From positions 23,942,933 through 24,006,932 of the forward strand of contig CM044959.1 of the NCBI GenBank assembly GCA_024516035.1: 64,000 nucleotides of DNA, written 5' to 3'. The position numbers and the translations under genes are program-made. A model generated the notes under the pieces. That model was not told where the DNA came from. It did not search any database and saw only the letters and a list, made by a program, of their open reading frames with translations. Source of the stretch: Bactericera cockerelli (taxonomy: Eukaryota > Arthropoda > Insecta > Hemiptera > Triozidae). This document shows, piece by piece, positions 56,276 through 64,000 of this stretch. Position 1 is the first letter of the stretch. Each line of letters opens with the position of its first letter.

Positions 56276-58477
56276 TAGAGAGGAAGGCTTGGGAGTGAAT
56301 TTTTTAAGTGGACAGTTTTCTGGAATTTCTATGCGGACCATAAAAAATAATGCATCCTAACCTGTGTAGAAGAGCTAATAATGGAATGAAACCAATTTAC
56401 AGGGAAATTACAGCTATTTAAAAAAATGGCTGAGGGAGTGTCTGCATAATATACCCACCAGGGTAGGACAACGGGCGAGTTCAAATATTAACTTTATGAT
56501 TTCATCAGTTCTTCATTATTGCGAACGAATTGAGTAAGGTTTGCCTCGAGCGACATTTGTAACTATCTATCTATTCATGTATGTACCTACCATGTTAAGC
56601 AACGTCAAGCTAGGCTAAGAAATACTTGAAATTTATTGAATGTAGTAAAATCTGAATTTAATGTTTAATATTTGAATGATATCGTGCTAAGCAACATTGA
56701 ACTAGGCTATGAAACGGGTTTAAATTAAATAATAATAAAAACTCGGTGTATAGGAGTATGTTTACGGGAATAGCCCTATTTACAATGTCAACAATAAAAA
56801 TGTCAAATTTATGTATTATGCAGTGGCGGCTCCTGACTTCAAGACTAGGTGAAGACAAATTATACCCAGAAGTATTGAAAAAATAAAATTATTAATTTAT
56901 CAGATCTTAGTTCTTATGGTCTCATAAACACAGCCCATTGTAAGTTATGGCTGTTTCCCTGCAGAGCATGATTTTCTCTCATACCAGTTTTGCATCATAT
57001 AAGTTTTTATAGGTACTTTTTTTGGAGAACAATTTGTCAACACTTGAGCTGGTACACAGCCATTCATTTTTCATAAGCCATTCAGGCTTGAACTGTATGG
57101 CTGTGGGGCAGGCATTTGCTTTACTTTTTTAGTGGTGGTTATAGTAATTGGAGAAATTGGAGATCCAGTAATCATAATATCTTTCTTATCCTCATTACTT
57201 CTTAATCTGAATGGGGTTACTTTTAATGTTTGAACCCCATGATTTTGTGGGGATCTCATTGTTTCTTTGAAATATTGTTATTAATTATTCATCTTAATAA
57301 AAAATATTAACTAAAAGTTGGTAAAAAGGAATTAAAATAAAAATATTAGGATTATACCTCAGTAGTTAGAACTAGGAAGGAAAGAAAGTTAGTTGAAGAC
57401 TAAAAATTACAATCCAAAACTGGAAGAAAATCCACCACCAGATTACAAAATAAATCTAAGAAAACATACTTACTACAAATATAAAATCAGCTTAAATTTG
57501 TGTTACCATTGATGTTTAAATGACTAGGTATTTAAGAAAAACACAGATATTGCCTTATAATTTTAAGTACTTCACTGGAAGCTGTGTGCTTAGCTACCTG
57601 CAACCTGCATAATTATAATGTTATTTCTGACACTGAAAGAAGTACATAGCTACTTCATATTCAACTTATTATGAAAAGCACAGGTCAGATCAGGTAGGAA
57701 TAATGTTTCTATCCTGTATCAAATACTGGGAAATAACTTTATTAACTAGTTACACCAATAATTAAAAGTCACTTGATTACCGTTGAAAAGATTTGGTCTA
57801 ATAAAATTTATAGTCATAGTAAGTAAAGTCAGCAATCAAACGAGAATGTAGTGTAAAACGTCGTGTAAAATACTCTGTAAATATCTATACGTATCAGTTC
57901 GAATTTAAGTCCGATTTATACCCATTTTATACCATTACAAGTGTCTTTTTCCGTATCTAATATTAAATAAAACTTATTAAATCTTTTAAAAAGCACTAAA
58001 ACGCAATAATTAATTTAAATAAACCATTTTCTCTATCTTTCAAATCGGATCGGATAGTGCATAGTGACATCAATTTCTTTTGTTTACTTTTTGCATATCA
58101 GCAATACGTGAAACCAGTGCAAACTATAAACATTATTATACCAGCTACACCACATATCACTCATATTTCAATGGTATCCTAGGACTGACTTCTTCACTCA
58201 AAAACAAACAATGTGTATGAATAATACTGCCAAAAGAATAATCATGATTTCAAACCAGAAGTTCTGCTAACCGCCAAGAAAAACAACAGGGTAAGTGAAA
58301 ACTCTGACAAGTACAAGAAAAAGAAAAATTCACATTAGTAATGCAACGTTCAACTAACAGTATACAACTATACAATCAGCAAGATATATTAATATATGAA
58401 TACTGACTCAAAGTAAGGTTACTAAAAATCAGCGGTGCCAAACCTCCATGAGGAAATAAAAAGTGACCACAAGTAAA
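56276..58477. other. AT-rich; likely includes the 5'UTR of the LINE at 58478
   Basis: Two short 5S-like motifs (GTTAAGCAACGTCAAGC near 56595 and GCTAAGCAACATTGAAC near 56686) and a transposon-end-like CAGTGGCGGCTCCTG at 56821 are visible. The 5' boundary of the following LINE cannot be placed. Confidence 0.4.
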
Positions 58478-60982
58478 ATGGCTTTTTTCAGACCAATGAC
58501 AAGGTTACAAGGTAAAAAAGCTGAAAATCATACACTTTTAACTGAAAATTTCACCAATGATGACTTAGTAATAATTGAAGAATTCAACAAAATAATAGAA
58601 TCCGTTCCATCACAACATTTAAAAGATAAACTTATTCACCTCAAGTCACTGTTTCAATCAAACACTATTAACAAGCAACAAGACTTGGATAGTTTTGGAG
58701 AACTAATTAAACAACTTCAACCACAGATTACCTCTATGAAAACTGAACTTTCATCAACAAAATCCAAACTCAAAAACACCCTCAATGAAAAAACAAAAAT
58801 ACTTAATGAGAGTGATGAACAAATATCAAGTTTATCACAAGAAAATATAACACTCAAAATCACAATTGAAACACTACAAGATCAAATTCAATGTTTAAAA
58901 AGATTAATCGAAGAAAAGGACGATCAAATCAAAGAACAAAGGCAAGAAACCGTCGGTCACACTCTCACGATTGAATCGATGAAAAAAACCATTGAGCAAA
59001 TATCACAAAAAAATGCCATGATAAATTATTACCAAACAACTAGATACAACAGCTCATTTGACGTAAGTAGTTTTATTGAAACAGAAAACCTGTTAACTGA
59101 TCTATACAGCCAAAACAAGATCGAAGACAATAAACAAGATGAATCACAATCCGACGATTTTGAAAATCACAACATCACGAACTCAAGTGAAAATATCAAA
59201 AATGGACGTCCTAGTAACGGTAGCCAAATCAGTTCCGATTTATACAAACCAGACACAAATGCAAAGCAATCAAACAATGATAAAGAAGCAAGCAAAAACC
59301 TTGAAGTAAACAAATTATATACATCAGTTGAGTCACAAAATATCATTAGTAGTGAACTGCACCTCACTCCTAACATAGAAATACTAAATAACAAATCACT
59401 ACAAAATGAACAGGAATGTGGAAAAATAAAAAGTAAAAAAACAAATTCTAAAACTGAAAAGAACAACAAAATAGAAACAGAAATCGAAATTGAAAAAACT
59501 TATGTGAATAATCAAAATCCAAAATCAAACAAAAACATATTACAAGAACAAATTGATGTGCTAAGAGAGCAAACTACAATACATACACTACAAATTAAAG
59601 ATATATTACAAACTATTGAGGAAATAATAACAAGTGATCTTACCAAAAAAACTATCACAAACAACATAGAAACAAATCATACCATCAAAAAATGTTACCT
59701 AATAGGAGATGATCACCTCAACAACATTGTAAAAAATATAGTTACTTCCAAAGAGATTAAAGACAAATATGAATTTGAATTAAGAACAAAATCTAATAAC
59801 ACATTGATAGAAATATCAAAAGAACAAATCCCCAAAAACATACGAAAAAATGATATTTTAATAATATCAGGAGGTACAAATGATCTCTATACCACCGAGC
59901 TTCAAGAAATAAAAAAAGCTCTAAAATCCATCAGTGATAAACTATGTCAAGTAATTCTCATCTCCATACCACCACAAGACTGCCTGTATACAAACAAAGA
60001 TATTATAAATCTAAATACAGCTATTAGACATGAAACTGAAAAATATGACAACTTACATATTGTTAACACCCACAAATTTATTAAAATAAAAAACATTCAA
60101 GATGATGGTAAAACTCTATCTCCCATAGCTAAGGAATGGTTAAGCGGAAAGATTATTAAAACAATACAATACATATCAAACATAAAATCAACATCACTAC
60201 CAAAGTCAAATTCAAGAGAAAAAAATCGACCTTCTCAAGAAAAATCAAACAACAAAACCCCATACATCTTCTATAAAGATTACTGCGACTCAACTCAAAA
60301 AAATCATAAAAAAGGCTCCCAAATACAACCACTCGAACGAATACAACCTAAACTGCCTCATCTTCTTCAACCAATAAAACAACAGACACAGCAAAAAGAA
60401 AGAGTACAGCACCAACACCAGCAACATCAGCAGAAACAAAAACAACAGCATCAACAACAACAGCATCAGCAGCATCAAAAACAACAACAGCATCAGCATC
60501 AAGAACAACAGCGACATCAGCAGCAGCAGCAGCAAAAACAACAACAACAATATCAGCAGCAAAAACAAGAACAACAACAACAACATCAGCAGCAACAACA
60601 AAAACAACAACAACAGCATCAGCAGCAACAACAGCATCAGCAGCAACAACAGCATCAGCAGCAACAACAACATCAGCAGCAACAACAACACCAACAATAC
60701 TACTACTACTACCATCACCAACAACATCATGAGCAACACCAATACCAACAACAACAACATCCTCATTATCGAAAAGCAGAAGAAAACATCACTCAATACA
60801 ATCATGAAAACTTTCTTCAACCAAACAGTATACAACATATAAAATCAAACATGCTGGACGTGAGACCAGCAAGTTATCAAGAGATTCCGATCTCAATATC
60901 TGAAGGAAATCAACAATATTACATCAATCAGCCTCCGATGCGGTTTTTTCAACAACCAATGTACGTCCTACAAAGAACATAA
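58478..60982 (+). CDS. LINE ORF1: coiled coil, SGNH-esterase-like domain with altered catalytic residues, Gln/His tract
   Basis: The frame opens at a GTG (58463), but the ATG at 58478 has A at -3 and G at +4, giving 834 residues. Residues about 65-190 are heptad-like and rich in Leu, Glu and Lys, a coiled coil probably used for trimerisation. About 405-560 resemble the SGNH/GDSL esterase domain of CR1-type ORF1: LIGDDHL (block I, 408-414), ISGGTND (block III, 463-469) and DDGKTLSPIAKEWL (block V, from 542). The usual catalytic Ser of GDS is Asp here and the block V His is absent, so hydrolase activity is unlikely. About 640-760 is a Gln/His-rich tract with a short Tyr run. No zinc finger is seen. 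The likely role is RNA binding in the element's ribonucleoprotein; the esterase call is moderate. Confidence 0.7.
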   Translation: MAFFRPMTRLQGKKAENHTLLTENFTNDDLVIIEEFNKIIESVPSQHLKDKLIHLKSLFQSNTINKQQDLDSFGELIKQLQPQITSMKTELSSTKSKLKNTLNEKTKILNESDEQISSLSQENITLKITIETLQDQIQCLKRLIEEKDDQIKEQRQETVGHTLTIESMKKTIEQISQKNAMINYYQTTRYNSSFDVSSFIETENLLTDLYSQNKIEDNKQDESQSDDFENHNITNSSENIKNGRPSNGSQISSDLYKPDTNAKQSNNDKEASKNLEVNKLYTSVESQNIISSELHLTPNIEILNNKSLQNEQECGKIKSKKTNSKTEKNNKIETEIEIEKTYVNNQNPKSNKNILQEQIDVLREQTTIHTLQIKDILQTIEEIITSDLTKKTITNNIETNHTIKKCYLIGDDHLNNIVKNIVTSKEIKDKYEFELRTKSNNTLIEISKEQIPKNIRKNDILIISGGTNDLYTTELQEIKKALKSISDKLCQVILISIPPQDCLYTNKDIINLNTAIRHETEKYDNLHIVNTHKFIKIKNIQDDGKTLSPIAKEWLSGKIIKTIQYISNIKSTSLPKSNSREKNRPSQEKSNNKTPYIFYKDYCDSTQKNHKKGSQIQPLERIQPKLPHLLQPIKQQTQQKERVQHQHQQHQQKQKQQHQQQQHQQHQKQQQHQHQEQQRHQQQQQQKQQQQYQQQKQEQQQQHQQQQQKQQQQHQQQQQHQQQQQHQQQQQHQQQQQHQQYYYYYHHQQHHEQHQYQQQQHPHYRKAEENITQYNHENFLQPNSIQHIKSNMLDVRPASYQEIPISISEGNQQYYINQPPMRFFQQPMYVLQRT
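60400..60765. repeat. CAG/CAA/CAT-rich imperfect triplet repeat inside ORF1
   Basis: Mixed Gln codons and His codons with a local six-codon periodicity (CATCAGCAGCAACAACAG-type). It encodes the Gln/His tract of ORF1 and produces a long antisense Leu-rich frame that is not a gene. Confidence 0.85.
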
Positions 60983-63900
60983 CAATAATTGATACATCCC
61001 AAAGTAATAATTTTACGAAAAACCAACAAAATGATAGTCTTCACAAATTTTCTAATTTTAAGAATTTGAGTATAAACTACAAATATTTATCACAAATCGC
61101 TGATGGACACACATTAAATGAAATCATACTTCTCGATTATGGTCAAAATTGTTTAGATAACATTTGGAATAGTGTCAATGAAGCCTGTAGTTTAAGATAT
61201 GCACTAGAACATTACATAAAAATTAACTATGATAAATTACACACAAATTGTCATTCTCAAGATAAAAATAAACGAAAATTAATTAATCCATCACCTGAAT
61301 CTCAAAAGAAAATAGAACACCAAATAAATTCAAACAAAAAAGTAATATTAGATATGAGAAATAAAACCATACCAATAATAATTAATAAGAGAAAAACACC
61401 CTACACCAAAATACAAAGAGGTGTCAACAGAGAAAATTTAATCACACTAAACAAACCAATATCTACCCTTAATTATAAAGAAACAAATTGCGAAAATAAC
61501 ATTACTCTATTCTATCAAAATGTAAGAGGACTCAGAACAAAAACAAAAACAGTATACTTAAATTCAATAGGACTTCAATATGACATAATTTGTTTGAGTG
61601 AAACATGGATATCAAGTGATATACACGATGGAGAACTTTTCAACAATAACTACCAAATAGTCCGATTAGACAGAGATCCTATATCAACGGGAAAGAAGAG
61701 GGGAGGCGGAGTACTCATAGCACTCAAAAATTATTTTCTTTTTGAAACATGCGAAAATTTATGTACTATGAACACCCACTTTGAAAACATTTGGATTAAA
61801 ATCTCCAAGCCAATCAAATTAAATTTATGTATCGTATACTTCCCTCCACCAGTAAAACTAGAACATTTAAAAAACTTTACGACACTTATTGAAAAAAATC
61901 ACATAGAATCAAACTATAAAACAATAATAATTGGTGACTTTAATATCAGTCAAATAAAAAATAACCAACATAATCTTCTCAAGAGTAAAAACAAACTCTG
62001 CTTACAATTAAACGAAATATTAAACGCTAACAATCTCGATAGTATCAACAATATACAAAACAAACATGGGACAACATTAGATTTAATACTGTGCGATAAA
62101 ACACTAACACAAAAAATAAATATTTGCAGAGAAAAAGGACTAGTAAACCCAGATGATTATCACCCACCCATCAAAATAACCTATAAGAAGGAAACCAATA
62201 TAATTAAAAAGAAAAACATTATACCAACAAGAATTTACAATATAAATAAAGCTAACTGGACAAAAATTAAAGAAGACTATTCAGATTTAAACTGGTCCTC
62301 TTTATACAATACCAAAAATACAGATGAATGTTTTAAAATATTCTATGATAACATATACAACATTCTTAATAAACACATACCTAATCAAAAAACACATAAA
62401 AAAATGTATCCACAGTGGTGGTCTAAAACCACTATAAGACATTTCCTAAAAAAACAAAGAGATAAACAAAAACCTACATATACAAAAATTCATGAAGACA
62501 GAAAAAAAGTAACAGTAAAAACTTTTCAAGAAAATGTTGAAAAAGACTTTAATAAGTACATAAAAAACACAGTAAGTGAACTAAAAACAAAACCCAAAAA
62601 ATTTTGGCGGTACATTAAAACTAAAAGGAAGTTTTTCACACCCAAATCTTTCATTGTAGAAGGTACATTAACATCTGATGAAACCACTATTGCAAATGGA
62701 TTCGCAAATTATTTTGGATCTGTCTATATAAAAAGCTCATCTACTACAGACCAACCAACAAACCCAACATTTACATCCAACCTACATATACACTTGTCTA
62801 ATGTCACTAATAAAGAGATAAAACATGCTATAAAAATATTACCAACGAACAAAGTACCCGGGCCTGATCACATACATCCCAAAATTATAAAGAATCTACA
62901 ATCGCTAATATTACCAGAATTAAATTACTTATTTAACATATCAATAAAAAATAACTATTTCCCAAATGTCCTCAAAACATCGATTATCACACCCGTTCCA
63001 AAGACTGGAAACCTACAGATGATGAATAATTATAGACCTATAACAACACTAAATACAATAGCAAAAATATTTGAAAATATATTATACGCCAAAATCCATG
63101 ATAGCATAATGCAAAATATTACAACACAACAGCATGGTTTTCTCAAAAGACGATCAACAGAAACCAATCTATTAACAATGGAAATGAAAATTAAAAACGC
63201 TTTTAACAATAAACAACAACTAGATACAATATACACAGATATATCTAAATTTTTTGACCAAGTACAATTTTATGTTCTACTAAACAATATGAGGCGTTTT
63301 GGATTCTCCGATACTACCATAACATTTTTCAAAACATATTTATCTAATAGAACCATACAAATTAGATATGGAGATGCTCTTTCTCATCCAATCATACCAA
63401 CATCAGGTTTTCCACAAGGAAGTAAAATATCCAGTCTCTTCGCGATTATTATAATGAATGGAGTCATTGAAAAACTAAAATTTTCTGAAGCATTGATATT
63501 TGCAGATGACCTGAAGATATTCAAAACAATAACTTGTAAAGAAGATTGTCTCCATCTACAAGAAGATATACAAAATGCATATCTATGGACTACAGGAAAT
63601 GGCCTACAATTTAATATAGCAAAATGTGAACAAATACAATTCTGTAGAGGAAAAACTAAATTCCCTTATCAATACTATCTCGCTGGACAGCCATTGAAAC
63701 AAGTCTCTGAAAAAAAAGATCTAGGCGTAATATTCCAATCCAACGGACAATTCAACACACATATACAAACAACCATAAGCAACTGCTTTAAACGACTAGG
63801 ACTATTAAAAAGAAACTCATCTCAAATACAAGACATAGATACCATTTTATTGCTCTACACCTCATTAGTCCGTTCAAAATTAGAATACTGTGCAATCATT

Positions 63901-64000
63901 TGGGGCCCCCAAACAAAAACATGGTCCAAAGAAATTGAAAAAGTCCAAAAAAGATTTGCACAGCATCTATTTTTCATTGAAAACAAATTTTACCCTACCT
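60904..64000 (+). CDS. LINE ORF2: AP endonuclease and reverse transcriptase (partial at window end)
   Basis: The frame is open from just after a TGA at 60901-60903 to the window end, over 1,030 codons, overlapping ORF1 by 79 nt in the -1 frame. The first in-frame ATG is at 61354. The AP endonuclease spans about 61500-62190: FYQNVRGLRTK, ICLSETW, RGGGVLIALK, IIIGDFN, TTLDLIL and a DDYHPPI end in place of the usual SDHxPI. RT follows: VPGPDHIHPK, NYRPITTLNT, YTDISKFFDQV (motif A), TSGFPQGSKIS (motif B), IFADDLKIF (motif C, FADD at 63499-63510) and KKDLGVIF. It would nick target DNA and copy element RNA. Jockey/CR1 group by motif style; exact clade unknown. Confidence 0.85.

Larger units (their letters stand above)
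58478..64000 (+). mobile_element. Two-ORF APE-type LINE (Jockey/CR1 group), intact over the visible part
   Basis: ORF1 (structural, esterase-like) and ORF2 (endonuclease plus reverse transcriptase) are both open over more than 5.4 kb. The coding strand is strongly A-rich, as is common in LINEs. The element runs past the window end, so the RT C-terminus and 3' tail are not seen. Intact ORFs suggest a young and possibly active copy. Confidence 0.8.

Noticed and set aside
55744..56341. Long Ser/Leu-rich open frames on the minus strand
   Set aside because: They are translations of the GA-rich microsatellite and exist in several frames at once.
60290..60838. 182-codon Leu-rich minus-strand frame
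   Set aside because: Antisense of the Gln/His triplet tract in ORF1; the composition is a by-product.
60941..60950. Programmed -1 frameshift heptamer at the T6 run
   Set aside because: The run is not in the X-XXY-YYZ register of the ORF1 frame, so a classical slippery site is not shown; kept only as one option.

Overview
This is a eukaryotic window, most likely from an insect or other arthropod. It is AT-rich and gene-poor, and it holds non-LTR retrotransposons of three kinds, tRNA- and 5S-rRNA-headed SINEs, long palindromic TA-flanked DNA elements and several minisatellites. There are no bacterial operons, no CRISPR array and no stand-alone rRNA or tRNA genes. Only one ordinary gene is convincing: a single-exon reading frame at 5650-6741 for a sulfotransferase-like P-loop protein, preceded by a splice-acceptor-like site and followed by a polyadenylation signal. 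A short GC-rich stretch at 28398-28564 may be an exon of a second host gene.

Layout. 0.6-2.5 kb: a retroposed, intact zinc-knuckle ORF1 ('gag-like') copy on the minus strand with a poly(A) tail. 3-9 kb: a coding fragment of an unknown transposon, a SINE with target-site duplication, palindromes, the sulfotransferase-like gene, a minisatellite and a MITE. 9.2-11.9 kb: copy A of a ~2.5-kb dispersed repeat that begins with a 541-bp palindrome; copy B lies at 38.0-40.7 kb. 13-16 kb: small repeats and a SINE. 16.4-20.0 kb: a 3.6-kb TA-flanked foldback element whose two arms both carry the 3' end of the same unknown coding sequence, with a smaller palindrome and a MITE nested in one arm. 21.6-22.4 kb: a ~65-bp tandem repeat. 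22-35 kb: mostly unannotatable AT-rich DNA with scattered SINEs. 35.6-37.8 kb: two neighbouring TA-flanked elements with long inverted repeats. 41-48 kb: largely empty, except for a tRNA-SINE and a 5S-SINE side by side. 48.0-52.1 kb: a nearly complete minus-strand R4/Dong-like LINE with restriction-like endonuclease, bracketed by TAA repeats, then another SINE. 54.3-55.6 kb: another TA-flanked foldback. 58.5-64.0 kb: an apparently intact two-ORF LINE (coiled coil plus esterase-like ORF1, apurinic endonuclease plus reverse transcriptase ORF2) that runs off the window.

How the parts relate. The LINEs supply reverse transcriptase, and SINEs, retrocopies and poly(A) insertions are their likely passengers. 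The TA-flanked palindromes share CAGGG-type ends and look like non-autonomous relatives of Tc1/mariner-type transposons. The main novelties are (i) arm-to-arm homogenisation in the two copies of the 541/565-bp palindrome, (ii) the foldback built as an inverted dimer of an unknown transposon's 3' half, (iii) SINEs with different heads but a shared core, and (iv) the isolated sulfotransferase-like gene. All family assignments come from reading motifs by eye; no database search was run.
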